Positions 25,638 through 35,375 are shown, counted from the first letter of the stretch. The stretch: 64,000 bases of DNA from Polynucleobacter sp. AP-Melu-500A-A1 (GCF_018882125.1 NZ_JACVOZ010000003.1:372001-436000); one strand, 5' to 3'. Notes: generated by a model not told the origin, from the sequence alone. Program-made: numbers and translations.

Positions 25638-26204
25638 TTATTGCCAGTCTGATTGCCAATCAAGCGTAATCACTTTATTTGGCAAGTCAACCTTTTGTAC
25701 CACTTCTTTTACAAAGGGTACAAGATATTTAGTTTCTTTAGAAGAGCTATCACCTATAGCAATCACGCCATGTGCACCATTTTCAGTGACATCGATTACT
25801 TCGCCTAGCATCTCATTTTGTAAATTGATCGCATGGCAACCAATGAGATCAATCCAATAATAAGAATCGCTTTCTGCTTTTGGAAATGCGTCGCGCGCTA
25901 CCAAGATGCGAGCGCCTTTGAGTGCCAAGGCTTGATCACGATCAGTCACACCATCCAATGTCATCACGACATTGCCACTATGCATCTTGGCACTCTTGAC
26001 CTTGTATTGCGTCAAAGAGGCTTGCTCTATAGAGGCAGCAACGCCAGCATCCCTGCGCGGGATGAGAGATAGCCAGACTGCTTTAGAAGATAGAAGTGCT
26101 ACAGGTTCGCTTGAGTGAGGTCTTACCTTCACTTGACCCTGCAATCCTTGCGCCTCAGAGATGGCGCCAAGTTCAATCAAATCATTTAGGGAAGGTGTAC
26201 TCAT
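25638..26204 (-). CDS. rimM: 16S rRNA processing protein RimM
   Basis: A 188-residue 30S assembly factor that binds S19. It has an N-terminal RimM barrel (GAISEAQGLQGQVKVRPHS) and a C-terminal PRC barrel (YYWIDLIGCHAINL to LVPFVKEVV). It is in the standard place between rpsP and trmD. The segment RDAGVAASIEQASLT inside the first barrel is a small insertion relative to short RimM proteins. Confidence 0.95.
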   Translation of the reverse strand: MSTPSLNDLIELGAISEAQGLQGQVKVRPHSSEPVALLSSKAVWLSLIPRRDAGVAASIEQASLTQYKVKSAKMHSGNVVMTLDGVTDRDQALALKGARILVARDAFPKAESDSYYWIDLIGCHAINLQNEMLGEVIDVTENGAHGVIAIGDSSSKETKYLVPFVKEVVQKVDLPNKVITLDWQSDWQ

Positions 26205-26298
26205 TTGAAAGCCACCTTATTTTCCCGAAATAGAACTACTGATAAATCCTGCTTCTAAAAACCGCATCCTAAAGATGAAGTTTTTAGTTAAACAATAT

Positions 26299-26544
26299 TT
26301 AGACAGCAGGATTGTTTTTGATTAAACGAACAACCGTTGGAGATACTTGTGCGCCAACACCAGTCCAGTAAGTCAAACGATCTTGAGCAATGCGCATGGC
26401 TTGCTCAGATTCAGCTGCTTGTGGATTGAAATAACCAATGCGCTCGATAAAGTTCGAGTCACGACGGTTGCGCTTATCAGTAGCAACGATGCTGTAAAAA
26501 GGGCGCTTCTTAGAGCCGCCGCGTGCCAGTCGAATGACGACCAT
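26299..26544 (-). CDS. rpsP: 30S ribosomal protein S16
   Basis: An 81-residue ribosomal protein starting [20 protein letters not shown], with [11 protein letters not shown] and the [13 protein letters not shown] segment, all typical. It is the first gene of the S16/RimM/TrmD/L19 operon. The 223-bp gap to the divergent META-domain gene should contain its promoter; I could not pick one with confidence. Confidence 0.97.
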   Translation of the reverse strand: MVVIRLARGGSKKRPFYSIVATDKRNRRDSNFIERIGYFNPQAAESEQAMRIAQDRLTYWTGVGAQVSPTVVRLIKNNPAV

Positions 26545-26767
26545 ACTTATTCCTTAAAATCTAAAATGAAAACAGGTTGATTACAACCCAATGAAATTTC
26601 TACAAAAAATCTTGGGCTCCAACTCACCAGGCAAATGCAAGGTAGAGCGGAAAACCTCATATTCTAGACGAAAACCCCCACTTCTTCCACCTATTTAAGT
26701 GTTTAAGCCATTAGAATAGAAAATTCCAATATGTGAAATATTCATATAAATCAATAACTTATAAAAA

Positions 26768-27298
26768 ATGGCTGCCAAAATAGTGCTCTCCAACCCCTTC
26801 AAAAGTAGCTTAAATAGCCTATTGATAACGATTTCTTGCCTAGCTTTGTCTCTTTTGACAGCCTGTGCCAATGTAATCCCCCCTTGTGGCGCAAAAACCA
26901 GCCCTCCGAGTAGTGAACTGCGAAATACTAAATGGGAATTGACCCGATGGAATCTTCCTCCCAATGCCAATGGGGAAGTTCGTACTCGCCAGATCCCCCA
27001 AGGCGAGAGCAGTAATCCCATTCAAATCACCTTCGATAGCAAGGGTGATCGGGTGAGCGGCTCTACAGGATGCAATCGATTTACTGCCAGTCTAGATGAA
27101 GATGCAAAAGGCTTTACCTTCAAACAAATTACGAGCACAAAAATGTCATGCTCCTCTGCGCGCATGGAACTCGAAAATGATTTTCTATATGAACTAAATG
27201 ACTACCGCAATATTGTGCGCAATGGCGATCAATTACTGATGATTGGCACGGACCGAGAAGTATTGAGCTTTACACAACGAAGCCTTACTAGCAAATAA
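26768..27298 (+). CDS. META-domain lipoprotein
   Basis: A 176-residue exported protein. A hydrophobic N-terminal signal ends in the lipobox LLTAC. A META-type domain follows: NTKWELTRW near the start, then DRVSGSTGCNRFTASL and FKQITSTKMSCSSARMELEN. The family (HslJ-like) is linked to heat-induced or novobiocin-related envelope stress in other bacteria, but no biochemical activity is known. It lies 27 bp before a small membrane-protein gene and may share its transcript. Confidence 0.82.
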   Translation: MAAKIVLSNPFKSSLNSLLITISCLALSLLTACANVIPPCGAKTSPPSSELRNTKWELTRWNLPPNANGEVRTRQIPQGESSNPIQITFDSKGDRVSGSTGCNRFTASLDEDAKGFTFKQITSTKMSCSSARMELENDFLYELNDYRNIVRNGDQLLMIGTDREVLSFTQRSLTSK

Positions 27299-27325
27299 GA
27301 AAATGATTTGGCCTCTGATAGATTC

Positions 27326-27772
27326 ATGAAAAACTCAAAACTCCTTTTTTGCGCGCTTGGCTTATTCTTTCCTGGTACGGGCTTAAATTGCTTTTACTTA
27401 CAAGGTCTCAAATCTTTTTGGGCCTGGATTCAATTGATTGCCTTGCTTGGCGGTATTGCAGGTTGGGGCCTACTAAAGGCGGCCCACTTTCACTCGGCCC
27501 CTGGATGGGTAATGATCACTTTTGGCTTTATTGCAGTCGAAGCCAGTTGGTTAACAACGATAGCTTTTGGTTTACGTCCAGATGACAAATGGGATGCCCA
27601 ATTTAATCCTGGAATTGATGAGGCTAAACGGACACGCTCTGGCTGGCCAGCGATCCTGACAGTGATTTTCTCTTTGGTACTTGGTGCCGGCGTGATGATG
27701 ACCTTCCTAGCTATTTCGTTTGAGCAATTCTTTATTTCTCAAATTTACGAAGCGAAAAAGCTATCTCAGTAA
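27326..27772 (+). CDS. Membrane protein of unknown function, three to four helices
   Basis: A 148-residue protein with hydrophobic segments at about residues 7-20, 30-50, 60-80 and 112-135. The beginning, LFFPGTGLNCFYLQGLKSFW, has the glycine and aromatic spacing of TM2-type domains, which suggests a distant relative, but I do not assign a function. An upstream TTG would add six residues. A bidirectional terminator overlaps the end of the gene. Confidence 0.65.
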   Translation: MKNSKLLFCALGLFFPGTGLNCFYLQGLKSFWAWIQLIALLGGIAGWGLLKAAHFHSAPGWVMITFGFIAVEASWLTTIAFGLRPDDKWDAQFNPGIDEAKRTRSGWPAILTVIFSLVLGAGVMMTFLAISFEQFFISQIYEAKKLSQ

Positions 27773-27788
27773 TTGCAGATAGCTTTTA
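27753..27788. terminator. Bidirectional terminator between two converging genes
   Basis: An 11-bp perfect inverted repeat (AAAAGCTATCT / AGATAGCTTTT) with a 10-nt loop has A-runs on the left and T-runs on the right, so it works in both directions. It overlaps the last codons of the upstream gene and faces the acyl-CoA dehydrogenase gene. Confidence 0.75.
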
Positions 27789-27821
27789 GATTGCCTCAAC
27801 ACTCTAGATAAAAAGATTGCT

Positions 27822-29609
27822 CTAGAACTGCTCTAACGCCAACGCATTCGTAGAGTGCCCACTTTCAATAATCGAGGTGGCCAAAGCCTGCGCTTGTGGC
27901 AATAAATTTTCAGCAAAGAAACGTGCAGTAGCAATCTTGGCATCATAGAAACTTGGATCACCGTCACGCAAACGTTGCGCTGCTAAAAGGGCTCTAGCCA
28001 TTTGCCAAGCTCCAAGCACCAATCCACACAAACGTAAGTAAGCAAAGCTTCCTGCATATACTGCTTTCACATCGGTTTTTGCGTTAGCCAAGATATAAGC
28101 AACAGCTGCTTCAAAAGCTGCACGACCAGCACTTAATTGCTTGAGAACCGCTTTAGCATCAGTGGTGCCGCTAGCCGCCAAATCTTTTTCAGTTTGAGCA
28201 ATTCTCTCTGCCAATATTTTTGCTATTGCGCCACCATCACGCACCGTTTTTCTACCAACCAGATCATTTGCCTGAATGGCAGTAGTACCTTCATAGATTG
28301 TCAAGATACGGGCATCACGATAATGTTGTGCGGCACCCGTCTCTTCAATAAATCCCATACCACCATGAACTTGTACACCTAAACTAGCAACCTCAATGGA
28401 CATCTCAGTTGAGAAGCCCTTCACAATAGGTACCAAGAACTCGTAGATGGCTTGGTTCGCTTTCTGATCTGTTTCATTTGGCGCTGCATGTTGCGCATCG
28501 TAGGCTGCAGCTGCGTAATAAGCTAATGCACGACAGGCTTCTGTATAGGCCCGCATCGTCATCAACATCCGTTTCACATCCGGATGATGAATAATCGCAA
28601 CAGGAGCAGAGGAGCCGGCTAAGTCACGACTTTGAACGCGATCTTTTGCATACTGTGCCGCTTTTTGATATGCGCGTTCAGCTACTGCAACGCCTTGCAT
28701 GCCCACAGCAAATCGGGCGGCGTTCATCATCACAAACATGTACTCCAGGCCACGGTTTTCTTCACCAACCAAATAGCCAGTAGCACCGCCATGATCACCA
28801 AACTGTAAAACCGCCGTTGGACTAGCCTTGATTCCTAGCTTATGTTCAATCGATACGCAGAACACATCGTTACGCTCATCCAATGAACCGTCACTATTGA
28901 CTAAGAACTTAGGCACTACAAATAATGAAATACCTTTGACACCCTCTGGGGCATCTGGAGTTCTTGCCAGCACTAAATGGACAATATTCTTTGCCATGTC
29001 GTGTTCACCATACGTGATGTAAATCTTTGTGCCAAAAATCTTATAGACGCCATCGCCTTCTGGAACAGCTTTTGCACGCACCATTGAAAGGTCTGAGCCC
29101 GCCTGTGGTTCGGTGAGACACATCGAGCCTGTCCACTCACCAGAAATCATCTGAGGAACAAATTTCTCTTGGAGTTCGGGACTTGCAGCTGTGAGCAATG
29201 CTTCAATTGCGCCATCAGTCAACATAGGGCATAAGGCAAACGAAAGACTTGCTGAGTGGACCATTTCAAAGCAAGCAGTGGCAATGAGTTTTGGTAAACC
29301 TTGCCCACCAAACTCCGCTGGATGAACTACACCTTGCCAACCAGCTGCGCCAAATTGCTTAAACGCATCTTTAAAGCCAGGGGTGGTCGTAACGACTCCA
29401 TCCTTTAAACAACTGGGAGTCTGGTCACCAGGCCAATTCAGGGGTGCAATAACATCTTGATTAAATTTGGCTGACTCTTCCAAGATGGCAGGAGCCAAAT
29501 CAACATCTACACCAGCTTCTGCATAGGCAGGATAAGCAACCACTTCTGATAGTCCCGCTAATTCATTCATCACAAACAACATGTCTTTGACCGGGGCTAC
29601 ATATGGCAT
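27822..29609 (-). CDS. Acyl-CoA dehydrogenase (long form with C-terminal extension)
   Basis: A 595-residue flavoprotein that oxidises acyl-CoA to enoyl-CoA and passes electrons to ETF. FAD/substrate motifs are MCLTEPQAGSDLS and HGGMGFIEETGAAQHYRD. The catalytic Glu is in YEGTTAIQANDL. After the core, about 130 residues of helical C-terminal domain follow, as in the long DmdC-type subgroup. Chain-length preference is not evident. The ETF genes lie 34 bp upstream on the same strand, fitting its electron acceptor. Confidence 0.93.
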   Translation of the reverse strand: MPYVAPVKDMLFVMNELAGLSEVVAYPAYAEAGVDVDLAPAILEESAKFNQDVIAPLNWPGDQTPSCLKDGVVTTTPGFKDAFKQFGAAGWQGVVHPAEFGGQGLPKLIATACFEMVHSASLSFALCPMLTDGAIEALLTAASPELQEKFVPQMISGEWTGSMCLTEPQAGSDLSMVRAKAVPEGDGVYKIFGTKIYITYGEHDMAKNIVHLVLARTPDAPEGVKGISLFVVPKFLVNSDGSLDERNDVFCVSIEHKLGIKASPTAVLQFGDHGGATGYLVGEENRGLEYMFVMMNAARFAVGMQGVAVAERAYQKAAQYAKDRVQSRDLAGSSAPVAIIHHPDVKRMLMTMRAYTEACRALAYYAAAAYDAQHAAPNETDQKANQAIYEFLVPIVKGFSTEMSIEVASLGVQVHGGMGFIEETGAAQHYRDARILTIYEGTTAIQANDLVGRKTVRDGGAIAKILAERIAQTEKDLAASGTTDAKAVLKQLSAGRAAFEAAVAYILANAKTDVKAVYAGSFAYLRLCGLVLGAWQMARALLAAQRLRDGDPSFYDAKIATARFFAENLLPQAQALATSIIESGHSTNALALEQF

Positions 29610-29643
29610 TACAACTCCTCTGGATTCAAATCAAGTAGCTCAA

Positions 29644-30585
29644 TCACGATGAGCCTAGCGCTTTAGTTAACTCAGGTACCGCAGTAAACAAATCAGCCAC
29701 TAAACCGTAGTCTGCGACGCTAAAGATTGGCGCCTCGGGATCTTTGTTGATAGCAACGATTACTTTAGAGTCTTTCATTCCAGCTAAATGCTGAATAGCC
29801 CCTGAGATACCTACTGCTACATACAACTGTGGTGCGACAATCTTGCCAGTTTGGCCCACTTGATAATCATTCGGTACATAACCTGCATCTACTGCAGCAC
29901 GTGAGGCACCCAGAGCAGCACCCAACTTATCTGCCAAAGGGGCAATGAACTCTTGATATTTTTCTCCAGAGCCAAGACCACGTCCACCAGAAACAATAAT
30001 CTTGGCAGCGGTCAGCTCTGGGCGATCCGATTTGGTTAACTCACGACCTACAAAAGCTGATTTACCTGCGCTCTCAGCGGCAGCTTGTTTTTCAATGCTT
30101 GCAGTGCCACCAGTAGCAGCCACTGGATCAAATCCAGTTGTACGCACAGTAATCACTTTGACTGGGTCTGAACTTTGCACAGTCGCAATGGCATTACCAG
30201 CATAAATAGGACGCTCAAAAGTATCAGTACTTACCACTTTAGTAATTTCAGATAACTGGGCAACATCTAACTTAGCAGCAACCCGTGGCATCACGTTCTT
30301 ACCACTTGCAGTTGCAGGAGCTAAGAGGTGACCATAGCCACTAGCAATAGACAGAATCTGGGCAGCTAAAGATTCGGCTAACTGATCTGCTAAAGCAGGG
30401 GCATCTATTTGAATCACTTTACGTACTCCGGCAATTTGAGCTGCTGCCTCTGCAGCTGTATCAGCACCGCTACCAGCAACCAAGATATCAACTTCCGGGG
30501 AGCATTGGAGAGCCGCCGCTACAGCATTGAGCGTTGCTACTTTTAAAGATTGATTGTCGTGTTCAGCAATAACAAGAGCAGCCAT
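29644..30585 (-). CDS. etfA: Electron transfer flavoprotein alpha subunit
   Basis: A 313-residue subunit that, with EtfB, carries electrons from acyl-CoA dehydrogenases to ETF-quinone oxidoreductase. The C-terminal FAD domain has VSGGRGLGSGEKYQEF, GASRAAVDAGYVPN, QVGQTGKIVAPQLYVA and INKDPEAPIFSVADYG. The N-terminal domain is the usual ETF fold. The start directly abuts the etfB stop with no gap. Confidence 0.95.
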   Translation of the reverse strand: MAALVIAEHDNQSLKVATLNAVAAALQCSPEVDILVAGSGADTAAEAAAQIAGVRKVIQIDAPALADQLAESLAAQILSIASGYGHLLAPATASGKNVMPRVAAKLDVAQLSEITKVVSTDTFERPIYAGNAIATVQSSDPVKVITVRTTGFDPVAATGGTASIEKQAAAESAGKSAFVGRELTKSDRPELTAAKIIVSGGRGLGSGEKYQEFIAPLADKLGAALGASRAAVDAGYVPNDYQVGQTGKIVAPQLYVAVGISGAIQHLAGMKDSKVIVAINKDPEAPIFSVADYGLVADLFTAVPELTKALGSS

Positions 30586-31335
30586 TTAGATCACCTTCGC
30601 TTCATTTTTCAATTTTTCAACAAGGGCTGCTACATCAGCAACCATGACACCAGCAGAGCGCTTCGGTGGCTCTTCAACCTTAAGAGTCTTGAGTCGCGGG
30701 GCTATATCAACACCGAGCTCATCGGGTTTCACAATCTCCAGCGTCTTTTTCTTAGCCTTCATAATGTTCGGCAAAGTGACATACCGCGGCTCGTTAAGAC
30801 GTAAGTCAGTAGTAATCACTGCTGGTAGAGACAGTGCAATAGTCTCTAATCCACCATCAACTTCACGAGTTACTGTTGCTTTGCCATCGGCTATCACTAC
30901 TTTAGAAGCAAAGGTTGCTTGTGGAATATCTAACAAACTTGCCAACATCTGACCTGTTTGATTGCTATCGTCATCAATCGCTTGTTTACCAAGAATAATC
31001 ATTTGAGCATTTTCTTTATCAGAAAGTGCTTTGAGAATTTTTGCGACTGCTAAAGGCTGTAATTCAGTATCAGTCTCTACTAATATGGCTCGATCGGCAC
31101 CAATGGCTAAAGCAGTACGTAATGTTTCTTGACACTGAGCAACACCAGCAGTAACAACTACCACTTCAGTCGCTATGCCAGCCTCTTTGAGGCGAACTGC
31201 TTCTTCAACAGCAATTTCATCAAAAGGGTTCATGCTCATTTTGACGTTCGCAATATCAACGCCAGTATTATCCGATTTAACACGCACCTTAACGTTGTAA
31301 TCGACAACGCGTTTAACAGCTACTAAGATTTTCAT
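30586..31335 (-). CDS. etfB: Electron transfer flavoprotein beta subunit
   Basis: A 249-residue partner of EtfA that binds AMP. Conserved segments are [54 protein letters not shown] and [20 protein letters not shown] with the following MKAKKK. It is the first gene of etfB-etfA-acyl-CoA dehydrogenase. The 137-bp upstream gap holds a perfect inverted repeat that might be an operator. Confidence 0.96.
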   Translation of the reverse strand: MKILVAVKRVVDYNVKVRVKSDNTGVDIANVKMSMNPFDEIAVEEAVRLKEAGIATEVVVVTAGVAQCQETLRTALAIGADRAILVETDTELQPLAVAKILKALSDKENAQMIILGKQAIDDDSNQTGQMLASLLDIPQATFASKVVIADGKATVTREVDGGLETIALSLPAVITTDLRLNEPRYVTLPNIMKAKKKTLEIVKPDELGVDIAPRLKTLKVEEPPKRSAGVMVADVAALVEKLKNEAKVI

Positions 31336-31406
31336 CTGGAATTCTCAATGTATATAAAACGATTACAAAAACAAAATTTGGGTTTTTCTGCTGGCCGACC
31401 ACTTAT

Positions 31407-31435
31407 AGACAGATAAGTAGTTATTTTATCTGTCT
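31407..31435. repeat. Perfect inverted repeat upstream of etfBA
   Basis: A 10-bp arm AGACAGATAA is repeated in reverse complement (TTATCTGTCT) after a 9-nt spacer, about 70-100 bp before the etfB ATG. No T-run follows on either strand. It could be an operator or a weak terminator of the acyl-CoA synthetase gene. Confidence 0.6.
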
Positions 31436-31472
31436 TAGATGGCTTAGGCGCGGCTTATTCCATTTGATGGAA

Positions 31473-33128
31473 TCAAACATCAATAGCAGCTGCGGAGCCA
31501 GCCTGCTTACGAAGCTCAAACTTTTGGATTTTTCCAGTAGAAGTCTTCGGCAGCTCACCAAATACAATGGCCTTAGGGACCTTAAATCCCGCCAAGTGCT
31601 GCTTGCAGTGGGCAATAATTTCAGCGGCCGTCACCTCTACCCCGGGCTTAATTTCTAAGAAAGCGCAGGGAGTCTCACCCCACTTTGGATCAGGTTTAGC
31701 CACTACTGCCGCAGCAATCACTGCTGGATGACGATAGAGGACATCTTCCACCTCAATGGAAGAGATGTTCTCGCCACCAGAAATAATGATGTCCTTACTG
31801 CGGTCTTTTATTTTGATGTAGCCATCAGGATTCATGACGGCCAAGTCGCCAGAATGAAACCAGCCCCCTTCAAATGCTTCTTGGGTAGCTTTGTCATTCT
31901 TTAAATATCCCTTCATGGCGATATTGCCCTTGAACATAATCTCACCCATAGTTTCACCATCGGCTGGCACAGGCTCCATAGTCTGGGAATTTAAAACCGC
32001 AATAGCTTGTTGCATGTGATAACGCACACCTTGACGTGCATTTAAGCGAGCACGCTCACCAATATCTAGATCATTCCATTCATCTTGCTTGACACAAACT
32101 GCTGCGGGCCCATAAACCTCAGTTAAGCCATAGACGTGGGTCAAATCAAAACCTAACTTTTCCATACCTTCAATAATGGAAGCAGGAGGGGCAGCGCCAG
32201 CAATCAAGCCCTTCACTCCTTTAGGCACACCCACTTTTAATTCATCAGGAGCATTAACTAAAAGGTTATGTACGATAGGCGCGGCACAGTAATGCGTCAC
32301 GCCATACTCTTTGATAGCTGCAAAAATATGTTGGGCATCAACACGCCGTAAGCAAACATTCACGCCTGCACGGGCAGCAATCGTCCATGGAAAGCACCAG
32401 CCGTTGCAATGAAACATCGGTAGCGTCCATAAATACACTGGATGTTTGTTGATGTCCCAATCAAGCACATTAGATACAGCATTAATAGCAGCGCCGCGAT
32501 GGTGATACACCACCCCTTTAGGGTTACCCGTAGTACCGGAGGTATAGTTCAAGCAAATGGCTTGCCATTCATCAGCAGGAACTTGCCAGACAAAGTTAGG
32601 GTCACCTTCAGAGAGTAATTTTTCATAAGTCAACTTACCCAATTTTTCACCGGGTACATCAAACTCTTTTTCTTCAACATCAATAACTAAAATATCTCGA
32701 CCACTTTCTTTCTTAGCAATTTCTATGGCTTTTTTCATCACGCTAGAGAACTCTGGATCCACAATCACCACTTTTGCTTCACCATGATTCAACATAAAAG
32801 CAACCGACTCTGGATCAAGACGAGTATTGAGCGCATTTAAAACTGCCCCTGCCATGGGAATCCCAAAATGCGCTTCAACCATCGGCGGCGTATTCGGCAA
32901 CATTACTGCCACTGTGTCGCCCAAGCCAATACCGTGCTTTTGCAATGCGCTAGCAAGACGGCGGCAGCGTTCGTAAGTTTGCATCCACGTTTGACGTAAT
33001 TTTCCATGAATAACTGCTACGCGATTTGGGTAAACCTGCGCTGATCTTTCCAAAAATAAGAGCGGGGTAATAGGCGTATGGTTAGCAGCATTACGATCCA
33101 AACCTTGCTCATAAATATTGGCCATCAT
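31473..33128 (-). CDS. Acyl-CoA synthetase (AMP-forming)
   Basis: A 551-residue adenylate-forming ligase that activates a carboxylic acid to its CoA thioester. The P-loop is YTSGTTGNPKGVVYHH. The A5 motif lies in HVYGLTEVYGP and the hinge region in WFHSGDLAVMNPDGYIKIKD. The A10 lysine is in PKTSTGKIQKF. The overall pattern is that of the medium-chain or FadD3/acs-like group (N-terminal YEQGLDRNAANHTPITPL). The chain length is not decided by sequence. It lies upstream of etfB on the same strand and presumably feeds the acyl-CoA dehydrogenase. Confidence 0.92.
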   Translation of the reverse strand: MMANIYEQGLDRNAANHTPITPLLFLERSAQVYPNRVAVIHGKLRQTWMQTYERCRRLASALQKHGIGLGDTVAVMLPNTPPMVEAHFGIPMAGAVLNALNTRLDPESVAFMLNHGEAKVVIVDPEFSSVMKKAIEIAKKESGRDILVIDVEEKEFDVPGEKLGKLTYEKLLSEGDPNFVWQVPADEWQAICLNYTSGTTGNPKGVVYHHRGAAINAVSNVLDWDINKHPVYLWTLPMFHCNGWCFPWTIAARAGVNVCLRRVDAQHIFAAIKEYGVTHYCAAPIVHNLLVNAPDELKVGVPKGVKGLIAGAAPPASIIEGMEKLGFDLTHVYGLTEVYGPAAVCVKQDEWNDLDIGERARLNARQGVRYHMQQAIAVLNSQTMEPVPADGETMGEIMFKGNIAMKGYLKNDKATQEAFEGGWFHSGDLAVMNPDGYIKIKDRSKDIIISGGENISSIEVEDVLYRHPAVIAAAVVAKPDPKWGETPCAFLEIKPGVEVTAAEIIAHCKQHLAGFKVPKAIVFGELPKTSTGKIQKFELRKQAGSAAAIDV

Positions 33129-33148
33129 TTACTTTCAGTTTTCAATTT

Positions 33149-34069
33149 TCAAATATCGGCTAGTGCTTTAACGTGGGCGACGACGCTGCGACCCAATGCG
33201 GATAGGTTATAGCCACCCTCTAAGCAGCTGACGATGCGCCCTTGCGCGTAGTCTTTAGCAATTTCTTTGAGACGCTGAGTTATCCAGACATAGTCATCTT
33301 CAACTAATCCCATCTGACCCAAGTCATCCTCTCGGTGCGCATCAAAACCGGCAGAAATAATAATGAGCTGCGGCTCAAAATTGCGCAAAGCAGGAAGCCA
33401 GCGCTCTTCCACAATAGAGCGAACTACATCTCCGCGAGTAGATGCTGGTAAAGGAACATTAACCATATTATTCGCATGATCTAAACCGCTATAGGGATAA
33501 AACGGGTGCTGGAAAAAACTGCACATCAGCACATTAGGTTCATTGAAAAAAGCCGCTTCGGTTCCGTTCCCGTGATGCACATCAAAATCAATAATAGCGA
33601 CACGCTCAATGCCATAGGTTTCCATCGCATAACGAGCAGCAATCGCCACATTATCAAAAAGACAAAAACCCATAGACCGAGTTGGCTCAGCATGATGCCC
33701 AGGAGGTCTTACCGCACAAAAGACATTTTCAACTTCACCTTTCATTACTGCATCTACCCCTGCGATCGCTGCACCTGCAGCACGCAAAGCGGCTCTGTAG
33801 GTATGGGGATTCATAATCGTATCGCCATCGAGCATGAAATAACCCGTCTCGGGAGCGCTATCTCGAACAAAGCTAACATGCTCGGGGCTATGAACCAGCT
33901 CTAGCTGATCTTCGCTTGCCAATGGCGCATCTAAATGATGTAAAAAGTGGTCGACACCGCTGCGGATCAACTGATCATTGATCGCCTGAATTCTTTCTGG
34001 GCACTCTGGGTGATGGCTTCCCATCTCATGTTTCAGAAAGTCTGGATGAGTTATGTATCCTGTTGTCAT
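33149..34069 (-). CDS. Histone-deacetylase-family hydrolase
   Basis: A 306-residue class II HDAC-like zinc hydrolase. Active-site residues are visible: PPGHHAEPTRSMGFCLFDN (charge-relay His pair), IDFDVHHGNGTEAAF (zinc Asp and His), and the second zinc Asp in SAGFDAHREDDLGQ. In bacteria the family acts on acetylated polyamines, acetoin-type or other acylated small molecules. The substrate here is unknown. It is 20 bp upstream of the acyl-CoA synthetase gene on the same strand. Confidence 0.92.
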   Translation of the reverse strand: MTTGYITHPDFLKHEMGSHHPECPERIQAINDQLIRSGVDHFLHHLDAPLASEDQLELVHSPEHVSFVRDSAPETGYFMLDGDTIMNPHTYRAALRAAGAAIAGVDAVMKGEVENVFCAVRPPGHHAEPTRSMGFCLFDNVAIAARYAMETYGIERVAIIDFDVHHGNGTEAAFFNEPNVLMCSFFQHPFYPYSGLDHANNMVNVPLPASTRGDVVRSIVEERWLPALRNFEPQLIIISAGFDAHREDDLGQMGLVEDDYVWITQRLKEIAKDYAQGRIVSCLEGGYNLSALGRSVVAHVKALADI

Positions 34070-34103
34070 TACTCGAAATCCTTAATAGCAAAACTGTAAT
34101 TTT

Positions 34104-34109
34104 TATAAT
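34104..34109 (+). promoter_or_regulatory. Candidate -10 element close to the mltB start
   Basis: A perfect TATAAT lies 11 bp before the mltB ATG. A TSS 6-8 nt downstream would leave a leader of only about five bases. A weak TTAATA sits 16 bp upstream as the -35. Confidence 0.45.
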
Positions 34110-34120
34110 CTAATCTCGAT

Positions 34121-35374
34121 ATGAATTATCGCGTCTCCCACCTACTCATTTCTCTGCTTTTAGGAGCATGCTCAAGTGCCCCTATACAAACCAACAACCA
34201 AGCCACGCCAGCCCCACAGCCCATCGTAAACCAAGTCGACGATGCAGCCTCTGAAGCCCGTTTTAGCCAAAACCTGAATGAACTGATGAGCCAGGTTTCT
34301 CAAACCCAGCAAATCCCTTTAGCCAGCCTTGAATCAGGTTTCTTAGATGCTAAAACGATTCCATCGATCCGCAAATTGGTATTACCCCCATCGGCTACAT
34401 TTAAGAAAAATTGGGTGGTTTATCGTCAACGCTTTATCGAGCCTGTCCGCCTCAAGGCTGGTAAGGCCTTCTGGAATCAGAACCAGGCCTTTTTAAGCCA
34501 AACGGAACAGGCCTCAGGGGTTCCCGCCGAACTGATCGTTGCCATCATTGGCATCGAAACGATCTATGGGCGCCAAACGGGCACTTTTAGAGTAAAGGAT
34601 GTACTTTCTACATTAGCCTTTAGTTATCCAGATACCCCAAACAAACCCGCTCGAGAACAGCTTTTTAAAGATCAGCTCAAGGAACTCATTCTCTTGTGCT
34701 GGAGCGAGGCCGGGGGGATGCTTCCTGCAAAAAATAATACGCAAGGAGTAAATCAAGTCCGATTCAATGCATGTCTAAATCAAAATAGCTCTTATGCAGG
34801 TGCGATTGGTTTGCCCCAATTTATGCCCAGCAGCATTCGTAGCTTTGCAGTGGATGGCGATGGAGATGGGCGTATTGATTTAAGACTTAGTGCAAAGGAT
34901 GCTATCGCTAGTGTTGCCAACTTTATGAAGATGCACGGCTGGCAAACAGGAATGCCAATTTATTTTCCAATACAAGAAAAAGCAATCCTAGCTGCAAGGG
35001 CGCTGGCTGATGGCGAGCCTCAACTAAAATACACTGTGCAGGAATTGATTGAAAAAGAAATTCTGACTGCACAACAGGGTGATTTACAAAATGGTGGTGT
35101 TGAACCCCAAAGCAGAGCCATGATCGTTGATCTACCCTATCCTGATAAAGATGGCAATGACCAAGTTCATTACGTGGTGGGCTTAAATAATTTTCTGTCG
35201 ATTGTTCAATACAACCGCAGTTACTTTTATGCACAAAGCGTTGCTGAGTTTGCGCAAGAGCTTGGCTATAAAAACCAAAGCGTGGTTCCGATATTGAGTT
35301 CCGCCAATCCTGTAGATCACGGCAGTGTAAAACCTAAGTCTAAGAAAACTAAAGCAAAGAAAAAAACTAAATAG
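34121..35374 (+). CDS. mltB: Membrane-bound lytic murein transglycosylase B
   Basis: A 417-residue outer-membrane lipoprotein that cleaves peptidoglycan to 1,6-anhydro-muropeptides. The signal ends in LLLGAC with Cys17 as the lipid-anchored residue. The catalytic Glu is in IIGIETIYGRQTG. The segment YAGAIGLPQFMPSSIRSFA and the aspartate-rich AVDGDGDGRIDL are hallmark MltB elements. The C-terminus is strongly lysine-rich (residues after 400). Its stop is one base from the converging cysM stop. Confidence 0.95.
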   Translation: MNYRVSHLLISLLLGACSSAPIQTNNQATPAPQPIVNQVDDAASEARFSQNLNELMSQVSQTQQIPLASLESGFLDAKTIPSIRKLVLPPSATFKKNWVVYRQRFIEPVRLKAGKAFWNQNQAFLSQTEQASGVPAELIVAIIGIETIYGRQTGTFRVKDVLSTLAFSYPDTPNKPAREQLFKDQLKELILLCWSEAGGMLPAKNNTQGVNQVRFNACLNQNSSYAGAIGLPQFMPSSIRSFAVDGDGDGRIDLRLSAKDAIASVANFMKMHGWQTGMPIYFPIQEKAILAARALADGEPQLKYTVQELIEKEILTAQQGDLQNGGVEPQSRAMIVDLPYPDKDGNDQVHYVVGLNNFLSIVQYNRSYFYAQSVAEFAQELGYKNQSVVPILSSANPVDHGSVKPKSKKTKAKKKTK

Positions 35375-35375
35375 C

